The notes below the pieces were generated by a model. The model did no database searches. It was not told the DNA's origin and worked only from the letters and a program-made list of their open reading frames with translations. Positions 12,909 to 26,104 of a DNA stretch of 64,000 nt are shown here, piece after piece. Position 1 is the stretch's first letter. Every line of letters starts with the position of its first letter. Both the position numbers and the translations under genes were made by a program. The stretch lies in NCBI RefSeq assembly GCF_963924675.1, contig NC_089222.1, positions 141,482,281 to 141,546,280 of the forward strand, given 5' to 3'. This DNA is from Phocoena phocoena (Eukaryota; Chordata; Mammalia; Artiodactyla; Phocoenidae).

Positions 12909-15900
12909 ATGGTAATAGGAACATACATACCAATAATTATCTTAAACATAAATGGATTAAATGCTCCAACCAAATACACAGACTGGCTGAATGGATACAA
13001 AAACAAGACCCATATATATGCTGTCTACAAGAGACCCACTTCAGACTTAGGGACACATACAGACTGAAAGAGAGGGCATGGAAAAAGATATTCCATGCAA
13101 ATGGAAATCAAAAGAAAGCTGGAGTAGCAATTCTCAAATCAGACAAAATAGACTTTAAAATAAACTCTTACAAGAGACAAAGAGGGACACTACATACTGA
13201 TCAACAGATCAATCCAAAAAGAAGATATAACAATTGTAAATATCTATGCACCCAACACAGGAGCACCTCAATACATAAGGCAAATGATAACGGCCATAAA
13301 AGGGGAAATAGACAGTAACACAATCATAGTAGGGGACCTTAACAACCCACTTTCACCAATGGACATATCATCCAAAATGAAAACAAATAAGGAAACACTA
13401 GCTTTAAATGACACATTAGACAAGATGGACTTAATTGATATTTATAGGACATTTCAACCAAAAACAACAGAATACACTTTCTTCTCAAGTGCTCATGGAA
13501 CATTCTACAGGATAGATCATATCTTGTGTCACATATCAAGCCTCGGTAAATTTAAGAAAATTGAAATTGTATCAAGTATCTTTTCCGACCACAATCCTAT
13601 GAGAGTAGGTATCAATTACAGGAAAAAAAAACTGTAAAAATTACAAACACATGAAGGCTAAACAATATGCTACTAAATAACCAAGAGATCACTGAAGAAA
13701 TCAAAGAGGAAATCAAAACATACCTAGAAAAAAATGACAATAAAAACATGATGACCCAAAACCCACGGGATGCAGCAAAAACAGTTCTAAGAGGGAAGTT
13801 TATAGCAATACAATCCTACCTCAAGAAACAAGAAACATCTCAAAAAAAACCCTAACCTTACATCTAAAGCAATTAGAGAAAGAAGAATAAAAAACCTCCA
13901 AAGTTAGCAGAAGGAAAGAAATCATAAAGATCAGATCAGAAATAAATGAAGGAAACAATAGCAAAGATCAATAAAACTAAAAGCTGGTTCTTTGAGAAGA
14001 TAAACAAAATTGACAGACCATTAGCCAGACTCAAGAAAAAAAGGGAGAGGACTCAAATCAATAGAATTAGAAATGAAAAAGGAGAAGCAACAACTGGCAC
14101 TGCAGAAATTCAAAGAATCATGAGAGATTACTACAAGCAACTCTATGCCAATAAAATGGACAACCTGCAATAAATGGACAAATTCTTAGAAAAGCAGAAC
14201 CTTCCGAGACTGAACCAGGAAGAAATAGAAAATATAAACAGACCAATCACAAGCACTGAAATTGAAACTGTGATTAAAAACCTTCCAACAAAGAAAAGCC
14301 CAGGACCAGATGGCTTCACAGAAGAATTCTATCAAACATTTAGAGAAAAGCTAACACCTATCCTTCTCCATCTCATCCAAAATATAGCAGAGGGAGGAAC
14401 ACTCCCAAACACATTCTATGAGGCCACCATCACCCTGATACAAGAACCAGGCAAAGATGTCACAAAAAAGGAAAACTACAGGCCAATATCACTGATGAAC
14501 ATAGATGCAAAAATCCTCAACAAAATACTAGCAAACAGAATCCAACAGAACACTAAAAGGATCATACACCATGATCAAGTGGGGTTTATCCCAGGAATGC
14601 AAGGATTCTTCAATATATGCAAATGAATTAATGTGATAAACCATATTTACAAATTGAAGGAGAAAAACCATATGATCATCTCAATAGATGCAGAAAAAGC
14701 TTTTGACAGAATTCAACACAGATTTATGACAAAAACCCTCCAGAAAGTAGGCATAGAGGAAATTTACCTCAACACAATAAAGGCCATATATGACAAATCC
14801 ACACAGCCAGCATCATTCTCAATGGTGAAAAACTGAAACCATTTCCTCTAAGAACAGGAACAAGACACATTTGCCCATGTCACTACTATCAGTCAACACA
14901 GTTTTGGAAGTTTTAGCAATCAGAGAAGGAAAAGAAATAAAAGGAATCCAAAACGGAAAAGGAGAAGTAAAACTGCCACTGTTTGCAGATGACATGAGAC
15001 TATACATAGAGAATCCTAAAAATGCTACCAGAAAACTACTAGAGCTAATCAATGAATTTGGTAAAGTAGCAGGATACAAAATTAATGCACAGAAATCTCT
15101 TGCATTCCTATATACCAATGATGAAAAATCTGAAAGAGAAATTAAGGAAACACTCCTATTTACCATTGTAATAAAAGAATAAAATACCTAGGAATAAACC
15201 TAACTAAGGAGACAAAATACCTGTATGCAGAAAACTATAAGACACTGATGAAAGAAATTAAAGATGATACAGATGGAGAGATATACCATGTTCTTGGATT
15301 GGAAGAATCAATATTGTGAAAATGACTATACTACCCAAAGCAATCTACAGATTGAATGCAATATCTATCAAACTACCAATGGCATTTTTCACGGAACTAG
15401 TACAAAAAGTCACACAATTTGTATGGAAACACAAAAGACCCCGAATAGCCAAAGCAATCTTGAGAAAGAAAAACGGAGCTGGAGGAAACAGGCTCCCAGA
15501 CTACAGACTACACTACAAAGCTACAGTAATCAAGACAGTATGGTAGTGGCACAAAAACAGAAATAGAGATCAATGGAACAGGATAGAAAGTCCAGAGATA
15601 AACCCACACACATATGGTCACCTTATCTTTGATAAAGGAGGCAAGAATATACAATGGAGAAAAGACAGCCTCTTCAATAAGTGGTGCTAGGAAACTGGAC
15701 AGCTACTTGTAAAAGAATGAAATTAGAACACTCCCTAATGCCATATACAAAAATTAACTTAAAATGGGTTAATGATCTAAATGTAATGCCAGACACTATA
15801 AAACTCTTAGGGGAAAACATAGGCAGAACACTCTATGACATAAATCACAGCAAGATCCTTTTTGACCCACCTCCTAGAGAAATGAAAATAAAAACAAACA

Positions 15901-16692
15901 AATGGGACCTAATGAAACTTCAAAGCTTTTGCACAGCAAAGGAAACCATAAACAAGATGAAAAGACAACCCTCAGAAAGGGAGAAAATATTTGCAAATTA
16001 AGCAACTGACAAAGGATTAATCCCAAAATATACAAGCAGCTCATGCAGCTCAATATCAAAAAAACAAACAACCCAATCCAAAAATGGGCAGAAGACCTAC
16101 ATAGGCATTTCTCCAAAGAAGATATACAGATTGCCAACAAACACATGAAAGGATGCTCAACATCACTAATCATTAGAGAAATGCAAATCAAAACTACAAT
16201 GAGGTATCACCTCACAACAGTCAGAATGGCCATCATCAAAAACTCTACAAACAATAAATGCTGGAGAGGGTGTGGAGAAAAGGGAACCCTCTGGCACTGT
16301 TGGTGGGAATGTAAATTGATACAGCCACTATGGAGAACAGTATGGAGGTTCCTTGATAGACTAAAAATAGAACTACCATACGACCCAGCAATCCCGCTAC
16401 TGGGCGTATACCCTGAGAAAACCATAATTCAAAAAGAGTCATGTACCACAATGTTCAATGCAGCACTCTTTACAGTAGCCAGGAGATGGAAGCAACCTAA
16501 GTGCCCATCAACAGATGAATGGATAAAGAAAATGTGGCACATATATACAATGGAATATTACTCAGCCATAAAAAGAAACAAAATTGAGTTATTTGTAATG
16601 AGGTGGATGGACCTAGAGTCTGTCATACACAGTGAAGTAAGTCGGAAAGAGTAAAACAAATACCGTATGCTAACACATATACATGGAATCTA
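12909..16692 (+). pseudogene. L1 ORF2 (endonuclease and reverse transcriptase), broken
   Basis: In active L1s, ORF2 nicks target DNA and copies L1 RNA. The pieces lie in order. Endonuclease sequence at 13284-13637 includes VGDLNNPLS, SSAHGTFYRIDHI and the SDHNPMRV region. The reverse-transcriptase fingers and palm follow at 14174-14626 ([18 protein letters not shown]), 14633-14836 ([15 protein letters not shown]) and 14871-15182 with the catalytic FADD box ([11 protein letters not shown]). The cysteine-rich C-terminus is at 16043-16654 ([19 protein letters not shown]). Stops and indels separate these pieces, including losses near 12980 and 14630, so no functional product is possible. Confidence 0.9.
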
Positions 16693-17064
16693 AAAAAAAA
16701 AAAAAAAATGGTTCTGAAGAATCTAGGGGCAGGACAGGGATAAAGATGCAGACGTAGAGAATGGACTTGAGGCCACGGGGAGGGGGAATGGTAAGCTGGG
16801 ACGAAGTGAGAGAGTGGTATGGACATATATACACTACCAAATGTAAATTAGACAGGTAGTGGGAAGCAGCCGCATAGCACAGGGAGATCAGCTACGTGCT
16901 TTGTGACCACCTAGAGGGAGGGTGGGAGGGAGACACAAGAGGGAGGGGATGTGGGGATGTATGTATACATATAGCTGACTCACTTTGTTATACAGCAGAA
17001 ACTAACACACCACTGTAAAGCAATTATACTCCAATAAAGATGTTAAAAAAAAAATCCTTAACCA

Positions 17065-17845
17065 AACCCTACCAAATGAGGTTTATCAATATATAAAAAC
17101 AATAATATATCATGACCAAGTGAGTTTTATTCTAGGAATGCAAGGTTGGTTTCAATTCAAAAATTAGTGAATGTAATTTATCATATTAACAGAGCAAAAA
17201 AGAAGCACAATATGATTACTTGAATATATTCAAAGAAAAAAGAAAAAGTATTTTAGCGTTAAAGATCCTGATAAAATCTCATAGTGAGCTAGTCATAGAA
17301 CGGAATTACTTCATAAAAGGTTTCAAAAGCCTTACAGTTAACATCACACTTAATTCTAAAAACCGAATTATTTTCCACCAAAGATCAAGAAAGAGACAAG
17401 AATGATTGGTCTGGTCCTTTTATTCAACATTGTTCTGAAGATTTTATCAAGAGCAATTCAAAAAGAAAATGACATAAAATACATATGTATTAGAAAAGCA
17501 GAATATAACTGTCTTCCTTCACAGATGACATAATTATGTACATAGTTAATGAAAGAGTCTACAAAAATGTTGCTAGGATTGTAAATGACTTTAGCAAAGT
17601 CACAGTATACATCAAAATTCAAAGTTAATTTTATTTTTATATATTAGTAACAAGCAATACTGAAATTAAAAGAAAATAAATTTGCATGAAAACATGAAAT
17701 ATTTACAGATAAATTTAACAAGATATTTGCAAGACTGGTCTACTGAAAACTGCAAAAGTTGTTGCTCACAAGTAAAGAAGACCTAGATGAGTAGAGATGG
17801 GGCATTACACCATGTTCATGGATAAAAATTCTTAATATTTTCACA
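17065..17845 (+). mobile_element. Ancient L1, right part
   Basis: Continuation of the older L1 split by the 5.6 kb insertion. The reverse-transcriptase region is recognisable by 'catgaccaagtgagttttat' and 'ctaggaatgcaaggttggtt', followed by 'cacagatgacataattatgt', equivalent to the FADD-box region. It is frame-broken. The right end abuts a hAT-like element. Confidence 0.7.
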
Positions 17846-17859
17846 CAGTTATTGGAAAT

Positions 17860-18058
17860 CTTGTATAAAAGGCCAAATAATAAACATTTTATGGTTTGCA
17901 AGCCATACAGTCTGTCACAATTACTTATTTCTGTCATTGAAGCATGAATGCAGCTACAGAAAGTACATAAAACAGCACAATTATGTTCCAATAACATTTA
18001 TTTACAAAGGCAGGTTTTGAGAAGAATTTGGCTTGTGGTCTATAGTTGGCTGACATCT
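17860..18058. mobile_element. hAT-Charlie non-autonomous DNA element
   Basis: It has the phrase order 'aaaggccaaataataaacat', 'gcaagccatacagtctgtc', 'ttccaataacatttatttac' and a terminal 'gtggtctatagttggctgac'. This is a common mammalian hAT-type MITE-like repeat. The exact family name is not assigned. Confidence 0.65.
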
Positions 18059-18470
18059 GATTTAAAGGTATGTAAAAAAAGTATATAGGTGTAAGATAAT
18101 TGTAAAGTTGGAAGAGGGTGCATATACTAATAATACTCACACACTTGGATTAGTTCTTTATCTCATCTGGTGTGAAATATCGTAACATCTTTCTAAGTAG
18201 AAAAATGGTTTTAATTTATCTTATTCAAAAAGAATTCAAAATCAGGGATGACAAAATTTTAAAAACATAATAGTAGTTTTTAATAATTTCAATATGTTGA
18301 TTTCCTCAGTATCAGCTACTGACTATTTTATAGAATGAGATGAAATGAACAAAATCATTCTTATCCTTACACCTGTTCACTCCTTGGGAATAGTCAAAAA
18401 TTATCAAAATGTATAAAATGAAAAATTACAACAGAAGCATATATAATATAGATCATTTAAAACTTAATCC

Positions 18471-18672
18471 AGGGGCTTCCCTGGTGGCGCAGTGGTTGAG
18501 AGTCCGCCTGCTGATGCAGGGGACATGGGTTCGTGCCCCGGTCCGGGAAGAGACCCCACATGACGCGGAGCGGCTGGGCCCGTGAGCCATGGCCGCTGAG
18601 CCTGCGCGTCCGGAGCCTGTGCTCCGCAACGGGAGAGGCCACAACAGTGACAGGCCCGCGTACCCCCCAAAT
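18471..18672 (+). mobile_element. CHR-2 SINE (tRNA-Glu-derived)
   Basis: Complete element from the head 'ggggcttccctggtggcgca' to the end 'caggcccgcgtacc', with the B-box-like 'gggttcgtgccccgg'. It is flanked by aaacttaatcc at 18460-18470 and 18673-18683. The body is very close to the other CHR-2 copies, so it is a young insertion. The A-tail is almost absent (cccccaaat). Confidence 0.94.
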
Positions 18673-19044
18673 AAACTTAATCCATATGAAAGTTCACGGA
18701 AGAATTAAAGAAACGTTTGATGGATAATGAACATATCACTAATGAATGGTTGATTTTGGAAAATAATTGACGAAAGCTATCTCCAAGTTTACCTACTGGG
18801 GTTTAAAACATGAGAATTTCAGATTAGGAATCTGTGAATTTTTGGTCAAAAGTTTAAACAGTAAAAAAGTAACTGCCTTCTTTTTCTTCTCAAGCTCCCA
18901 TTATGTTGAGGAGAAAAGAAGGGACTATAGCCTTCCTAATTTTTTATAAGCACATATAAAATTGTGCTTTGTCTATACAAAATGGTGTTTATTGTCCAAT
19001 TACTAAGCACCTAGTCTGTAGTGGATCCAGGGCCAGTAGCTATG

Positions 19045-19405
19045 GTTACAAAAGATGGTGGCCTCTTTGCCAATCTCTCTTTGAGGTCAGAACCCTCACT
19101 CTGGGTAAATGTGAGTGGCCATATTGTGAGCCTTCCTATGGAGAGCCTTCCATGAGGGTGTCCCCCAGCCAACAGTCTGTGAGAAGCTGAAACCTGCCAG
19201 CAACCACCTGAGTGGGATGAACCTTGAAATGACTGAATCCCTGGCCAACAGCCTGAGTGCAGTGCTGGGAGACACCTTGAAATAGAGGACTCAGTTAAGC
19301 CATACCCAGATTCCTGCCCCACAGAGATCATAAATGTGCTTTATTATTGTTAAGCCACTAAGCTTTGGGGTAATTTGTTACACAGCAACAGATCCCCAAT
19401 ACACT
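19045..19405 (+). mobile_element. MaLR-type solo LTR
   Basis: The 3' end carries the MaLR pattern 'gttaagccactaagctttgg', 'ggtaatttgttacacagcaa' and 'cagatccccaatacactg'. The upstream part ('gccaacagcctgagtgcagt') fits the same LTR class. No internal region adjoins it. Subfamily uncertain. Confidence 0.65.
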
Positions 19406-19429
19406 GTGAAAAACTAGGTAATCAGGAAT

Positions 19430-19560
19430 CCTTTTAGTTCCTCAGTTTCCTCACCTGCAAAATGGAGATAATAATAGATCCTCCTTCATAGGGCAGTGCA
19501 GGCATTTAAATTCTTAAGCTATTGTGTGACACACAGTAAGCACACACTATTGCTGGTTTT
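19430..19560 (+). repeat. MIR-family SINE fragment
   Basis: MIR core in forward orientation: 'cctcagtttcctcacctgca', 'aaatggagataataatag', then 'acacagtaagcacacact'. Confidence 0.75.
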
Positions 19561-19639
19561 TTCTACCTTCTGCTTCTATTTATTTAATCAGTTTATGATT
19601 AGTTGACTATTTCTTTCCGACTCCACAAGGCTAAGGACA

Positions 19640-20090
19640 ATGTTGCAGTGAACCTCTCTACTTGTCAATCAATCCATCAATAGAAAGAAAGATATAGTGG
19701 TAGGAACTCCACTGGATAAATACTTGGAGTGGAATTCTGCACATCCAAGTGTTAAAATATATTGCTAAGTTGCTTAGTAAAAGAGCAATTTTATTTCCTG
19801 GGGCTGGGGTTAACTTTTTCCTCACACATGTACACTATTAATCTTTTTGATCTTCATCAATATAGTATATATCCCATTATTTTAACTTACATGGTTTTAC
19901 TAACTTGTATATTTTTTGGTTGCTTTTGCTTATAGATAAGTCTGAGCATCTTTTTATAAATGTATCCGTCATTTGTACTTGTTCTTTGGTGAACACTCTA
20001 TCTATATTCTTTGCTCATGTATCTATTGAACTTTGTCTTTTTCCTCTTCATTTGCCAAAGCACTCTGGTTCCTAAAAGTGATTCTATATT
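19640..20090 (-). mobile_element. Ancient L1 ORF2 3' fragment
   Basis: Reverse-complement L1M-type sequence: 'gtggaattctgcacatccaa', 'tctgagcatctttttataaa' and 'ttctttgctcatgtatctat' are the usual antisense phrases of the ORF2 C-terminal region. No open frame remains. Confidence 0.65.
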
Positions 20091-21479
20091 CCTATTTTAC
20101 AAAACTTTACTTTTGTTTGTGTTGTTTCAATCAGGGTTGGATGTTGAATATTATCAGCTACCTTTTCATCATCTATTGAGATGATCATACTTTTCTCCTA
20201 TAAAAATTTACTGTATCTTTTAAGGATCTGGTTTCGTAAATTATAAAATTCCTTCTTAAGGATAATAGTTTCTTTGGGGTAAGGATAAAAAATATTATTA
20301 GAAATTAAAAATCAAAGAAAAAGCCTTTGATTTTTATTTAAGTGCTTAAATTTGGTTGACAGTATCTGTAAAGGCTATTGATACCTTTCTCAAAGTTAAC
20401 TGCAAGCTAGGAGCCAGATCTAGACTACTACATACAACCTGGAAATTCAGCCAAACATAGGATTTAAGAAATGTCTCCATAAGGCAGCAAACCAGGAAAT
20501 CTGAAAATGCTATGGGATTTACAGATTCTGTAAAAATGTGTTACAAATCCCTGAGAACCTAATAAAATGCTGATAGAATGTGAGAAAGTTATACGATTGT
20601 TCACATCAAAAACACAAATGTTTTCTTCTCCTCAAAGAATTTTCACCAGAAAAATACTTACAATATTTGACACATTTATAGTAAAGAATTACAAGATAAA
20701 ATTTAGCTACATTGCTAAGCTTTCTCAATTAAATAGCTGAAAAGGATTATCTATTAACTCCTATCTTGACCGAGAGAAGCCTCTTCATTACTAAAATGTC
20801 CCAATGGAGACAGAGATAAAGTATAAGTGCAGTTGAAAACCATTAAATCTTTTTTTTTTCCATCAGAAGATGAACCTAACTTGAAGGGATATACCATTTA
20901 TAAATGTGACCATGCTTGCTAAACAGAGTAATTCATCCACCATAAGGACAACAATCCCAGCGAAGAGTACTATTTAATTTGAGGGAAGTGGACTTGGCCA
21001 TGGTTTGGTAGAATTATAGGTCATCTACTTCAGATTCATCGTTATGGTAAAGAACAAAATTTAACACAGTGCGCACAATATTTCAAAATTCTGCAATCTT
21101 GTTAGCATAAGGTAAGTACTTTTCATAATTAACTAGAAGATACACTTATAGCAACCAGAAGCCATTAATTAAAATGATGTCAGTTTTCTGTGGATAGCTG
21201 GGGTCAAGTGGGGAAAATTTTAATGTTCCGTTACATGAAAAGCAAATGTTCACACATTATGTAAGGTACCCACAGAATGACCCACAAGAGGATGGTTCAT
21301 ATTGTGTGACCTTTATTATTTATTGAAAAGATACACCTAGCAGGACTCTCAAGAACTGAGGGAGTAGGAATAATGGAAAAAGAATAGCTGAGTATCACCA
21401 AGTGAGCCCACTTTGAAGACAGCAACAAATATGGCCATTGTTTCATCTTTTCTTCCCTCTGAAGTCTTTGCTGATCTGA

Positions 21480-21640
21480 AGTGAGAGCACTTGACTAAGA
21501 GTCAGCAGAATTGGGCTCCTATGTTATCTCTTAAACTTAGGAGCTCTGCCCTTGAGCAAGTAGCTTATTCTGTCTGCATCCTTAATGTCATCATATATGA
21601 AATGGGAAGGAATTCATTTACATACTATATAGATTGTGCA
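21480..21640 (+). repeat. MIR-family SINE fragment
   Basis: The forward MIR layout is visible: 'gagcacttgactaagagtca', 'cccttgagcaagtagcttat', 'catatatgaaatgggaagg'. It is strongly diverged. Confidence 0.5.
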
Positions 21641-22770
21641 CAAGAAAAGGAACAAGACTGCATGAATGCAAATGGGTGTCAATGTCCACATGCTGAGACC
21701 AGAAGAAGTTGGCCAATGAGCACATGCAGAGAGTCGCCTGGCAGGTGGAAGAACATTGTTTTGGAGGGGAAGAGAACAGGAAGAAGTAGATCACTTTCTA
21801 CTCCATGGGCTGCACCCAAATAATAAGCTATTCCTTCTCCCCACAAAGGAGTCAAAACACAGTCCCTTTCATCCTTATGGACAGGGCAGTGTTTTCCTGA
21901 GGAATGAGTTTGTTTTCCTTGCTCAGGGAGAGGGCCCTCTGAGAACAGTTGGTGGGCTGAAGGGAGTGAGTAGCTATAAAGATGGGTGGGGATAGGATGA
22001 GGAGAGAGCAAGTGCCCAGAGAAACAGCAGGTGCACCTATTTCAGGTGTGGCCGCTGGGAAGAGAACCCTTGATCAGTGACAGAGGGCTGGGTTCTGGGT
22101 CCTGTTCCAGAGAAGAATTCCAAAGAGGACAGAGGCACAGTCCTGAGACATGGGTCCAGTTCCAGGCTGGAGGGCTCTTCCCAAGCCCAAAGAAAGAAGC
22201 TTCCACACGGTACACGATGTGCACATCATGTTTTGTCTATATGTTTGCATCAGGTATTGTCTGTTGATCTTAGCACTACTGCTGCACTTCTAAAGTCTTC
22301 CCTAAATTTCAGGGATGGGAAGCCTGAGAAGAACATTTCCCCAGCTGATTTGTCACAGTTCTAGTTTAAATTTCACCAGTGAGAGGCACTTGAATGCGAT
22401 TTGGAAAGTGCAAGGAAGGAGAAATCATCGTTCTCCTTTAGAAGCAGTAAGTCGATGCATGGGCAGATGCCAAACATCCAAGGCCGGGAGAACAAATATC
22501 GTTCTGGAGCAGCTGGAACCACAGATGGAAGTGGCCTCTCCTGGCTCCCACATTTGTCAAGTTCCTAAAAGGCAGTTGAATTCTTCCCATCCTTCTAAAA
22601 TATGCATGCATCTAATTCCCTGTATGAAATTCCTACTTGATAAAACACTGCACCATAATTGGGACAGCATCAAGGTTACTTCTTTTGTAAATTTGCATAT
22701 AATTATGTTCTCTGCGCAATTCACTTTCTTCTTTTAATCTCTTTATGTCTAACCTGAAGAATTCTACCCA

Positions 22771-23268
22771 ATGAAAACAACTGAACTTAGGTGGCCTAGA
22801 CTGGTGCCTGCCGAGGGGTTGTTAGAATTTGGTGGTCCACTAGTTTATCATGCTCATTTCATGGCTTTTACTCTGTACCTAATCTGCAAGCATCCTTTTT
22901 TATCATCAAGATGGAACACTGGTCCCTTATCAGAAAATGGAACCATGAACTGCCACGATTCGGCACTTGTTGATGGGACATGCGATACCAGAGGCAGTTT
23001 GAATGGCTGGACTTTGCTGATGCCATCATGGCTTTGCATTGGGACCATGGGCTGCAAGCCGCCCCTGCAGCTGTGTCGACCATACAAGGTTTTCAGTCAC
23101 CACTCCCTTGGAGCAAGAGATGCCCAAACATTTGTCCTCAGTGTGGCTCTCCCTATCCACAAGAGGATGGTTAGAAAGTTCCTGGGGAAAGACAATGAGA
23201 AAAAGGACAGAGGAGTGGAGATAAAGAAGGGAGGGCCAGATGGACCCCAAGGGCTATTGTCCTGGTGA
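22771..23268 (+). other. Unclassified 165-codon open frame in intron
   Basis: An ATG-started open frame of 165 codons on the strand opposite to DSCAM. It contains scattered cysteines (for example near residues 38, 62 and 70) but no domain, signal peptide or transmembrane segment that I recognise. Other frames on both strands are also open over the same stretch, as happens by chance in GC-richer DNA. No splice sites or poly-A signal tie it to a gene. It may be a decayed retroelement fragment. I do not claim that it is expressed. Confidence 0.15.
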
Positions 23269-24829
23269 CTCAACCAAGGCTCAGGGTAACTGCAGTTTCC
23301 TTGGGTGGGGGTGTGGCATCTACGATGGTCCTGATGCAGCTCCCAGAGCCACGGAGACTCTGCTTATTTTAGCACAGGGAAAGGCCGAAGCCTTCCATTC
23401 CTCGTGAGTTTTATTCTACCATCAAAAGGAAATACACCAATATGATGAACATTCATTCTGTCCGTTCTGCTCACCATCCTTTTCCAAGAACTCATTATTG
23501 CTCAATGAGACCCATTGCTCCTACCTGGGAACAGACAAGCAGAGCTGCTTTTGTTGTACCTGAGGGAACCACATCTGACTTTGAAGTTGGGTTTATTTTC
23601 ACCACTTATGTCACAGGGAGGTGTCACTTTCTCCTTTTTAGATTCTTTGAGCTCTTTCTCTGCATTCATTCTAGATTCATAGCTTGTCACCTATTTGCAT
23701 GGGGACAAGAAACACTGGATGATAAGTGGGACTTGATAGCCTCGACGAGCCTGGCGCAGGAGTTTGGAGCAGGTGTTGCTGGAAAGACCCGAGAGGATAA
23801 CTGCAGGTCCACTAAACCAGTGGACAGAAGAGGTTGGATGCATGGGGATGGGGGCTTGGGGGCATCCTAACCCACGCAGAAAGCAGGACAGTGGTGAGTC
23901 TGGGAGCAGGCGTGGTTAGAGCTCTGGGTGGTAATCAGACAGGCAGGCAGGGCGGTGAGACAGGATTAGATGACCAAGGGCCAAGCAGATGACCAAGACA
24001 GAGATCCAGTTTCTAGGACAGGGGTGTGAAAGCAACACTTGGTCTGAGCAAAGTCTGTGATCTGGCATTCAAGGTCAGAGTGTAAGTGGCCACGAGGGTA
24101 AAGAAATGAAGCTAAATGCCTTGAATGCTAAAACAAGAAGGAGGCTCAGGCCCGAGGTCAGGACAAGAGTGAAACCTGCAAGGATACAGGAAATAGGATT
24201 AAGGGACCAGAGCTTAGGAAAGAACTTTGTGGGTCCAGAGACCCAAGGACAATCCTGACTGGCCCTCCCCACGGAGTTACTTCAATAGGAAACCTCCTGT
24301 TTTCCTACAGGGGAAAAGAGGAACAATCTCATTTAAGGGACTTATTATTATTTTGTTTTTTGGTCTCTTGATTGTTTGTCCCCATCTGGACTTATCTTTT
24401 GAATGGAAAGCAGGGGACCTGCAGTGGGGGCCATCTCTTGACTGCTGAGGAAGAGGTGGCTGCAGCCAACTCAGCAGGGAGGTCTGGAATTGGTTTTGGT
24501 AGAAAAAATGTCCTACAATTAACATACTTGAGAACTTGGGCTTGTCCATGCTACACATTCTTCATGACATTTGGAGACATAGGCCTTGGGGACTGTGGAA
24601 GGTGCTGGGATGTCACCTTGACTGTGGGAGAGAGGGTGTGGGCAGGACCAAGCTGAAGCATTCCAGGGCAAGGCCCTGAGGTAGGAGGAGGCTCCAGAAG
24701 GGTCACCTGAGCACTCCGACCAGGTGTACTGAGCACACATTTGTTTCTCAGTCTAGAATTGAGTACATTGCATGGAAATATCCAGAGAACTGTTGTGAGT
24801 GTCAGATTTTTTCCTATGGATTTCTGAAC

Positions 24830-25025
24830 AAAGGATTGAAGTCCCTGTTGGCCCCTATAAAGAGTCTACAGCTTCTGCTAACAACCATCTGAACCTACAA
24901 GTGGATCCTCCTCCAGTTCAGATGAGACTTGGCCCTGGCCAACAACTGCAGCCCAATGAGAGATTCCGAAACAGAGCACCCAGCTAAGATGTGCCCAGAC
25001 TCCTAATCCACAGAAATCATGAGAT
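24830..25025 (+). mobile_element. Probable MaLR LTR fragment
   Basis: 'tggccctggccaacaactgc', 'gatgtgcccagactcctaat' and 'ccacagaaatcatgagat' fit the region just before the polyadenylation end of MaLR LTRs. It is short and diverged. Confidence 0.45.
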
Positions 25026-25599
25026 TTTTTTAAGTTGCTTTACAAAAAAGAAAATAAAAGGAGTCTATGGCAAGATGGGAGGGTTTTAGCAGGTGGGTTG
25101 ATACCAAACAAAAGAGGACACTTCTGGGACCCAGGAGGTAAGGGACAGCCAGGACCCCTGGTAGAGTATACCTTGTGGGAACAAAAGGACAACCTCCAAC
25201 AGCTTTCTGGGGACAGAGGGAGATGCCTGAGCAAAAGCAAAACTATTGTGCACCAAATAGTGATGGATTCTTGGATGTCTCCAGGAAAAACTAGAGTTGA
25301 GGAAACTTTGGTCTCATGTGAATGTGCTACAGGTAAGAGAAGGAAGGGCACAGGGAGGGGGTGAGAGAAATAGGCAGGAAATAGGGGGTCCTATCCCACT
25401 GCAGCCTCTCTATGTACTAGAGAGTGGAAGAAGATAGGAACTCCCCCCAGATTAAGGAGCACTTCTCCCTTGCTTGGAAAAGAAAGAGCCATGGACAGCT
25501 GCAGAGAGTCAACAAAAACTGGCTATAGATGTAACACCTTTCCACCCAGAAAACCAAAGAGGATCAGAAAGAACTATCAGCAGAAGCTTATAAATACTC

Positions 25600-26085
25600 A
25601 CTACCACAGACCATAGTAAGAAAGCAATAGAATTTATAATGGGCATATAAAAAGATTTGAATAAATGGAAAGACTGTCCATGATATTGGCAGGGAAGGCT
25701 CAATAGTTTAATGATATTGATGTTCTCCATGCTAACCTTTACATTTATTACAGTGTTCCAAATTTTTCAGAATATTTTTTTGGAACTTGATAAAATTAGC
25801 CTAACTTTCATCTAGAAGAAATATGCAAATAAAAATCCATGTGAGAAATCTAGGACATTTTTGAAAAAGAAAAAACAATGAGGGGAAGAGTGTTGTATGA
25901 GATATTAAAACATATTAGGAAGAGATAAACAGTATGCAAGGTCCTGATGCCAGACAGACAGCGCAAGAGAGAGGGATAAAAAGTGGATTTCAACAGACAC
26001 ATTTCTTCATAGACTATAAAGGAATTAAAGTTAGTGGGAAAAGGTTGGGCTAGGAAATAAATGGCTTTAGTACAATTGGGTAACT
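25600..26085 (+). mobile_element. Ancient L1 ORF2 fragment
   Basis: Forward L1 phrases in order: 'ggaaagactgtccatgatat', 'tattgatgttctccatgc', 'atttttttggaacttgataa', then the downstream 'ttagtacaattgggtaactg'. It is frame-broken and old. Confidence 0.6.
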
Positions 26086-26104
26086 GTGTGAGCTGAGATG
26101 ATGA

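Larger units (their letters stand above)
11418..17049 (+). mobile_element. Near full-length artiodactyl L1, 5.6 kb
   Basis: It runs from a GC-rich 5' UTR-like start, through degenerate ORF1 and ORF2, to a 3' UTR with the terminal 'ccaataaagatgttaa' and a poly-A tail. A 15-bp target-site duplication, aaaaatccttaacca, is present at 11403-11417 and 17050-17064, which fixes both ends. The insertion is in the same orientation as the older L1 that it splits. It is inactive: ORF1 has stops and ORF2 is broken into many pieces. The 5' UTR before the first ORF1 ATG is only about 320 bp, so slight 5' truncation is possible. Confidence 0.93.

Noticed and set aside
14174..15182. Possibly active reverse transcriptase
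   Set aside because: The FADD box is present, but the surrounding ORF2 is broken into several frames with stops and deletions.
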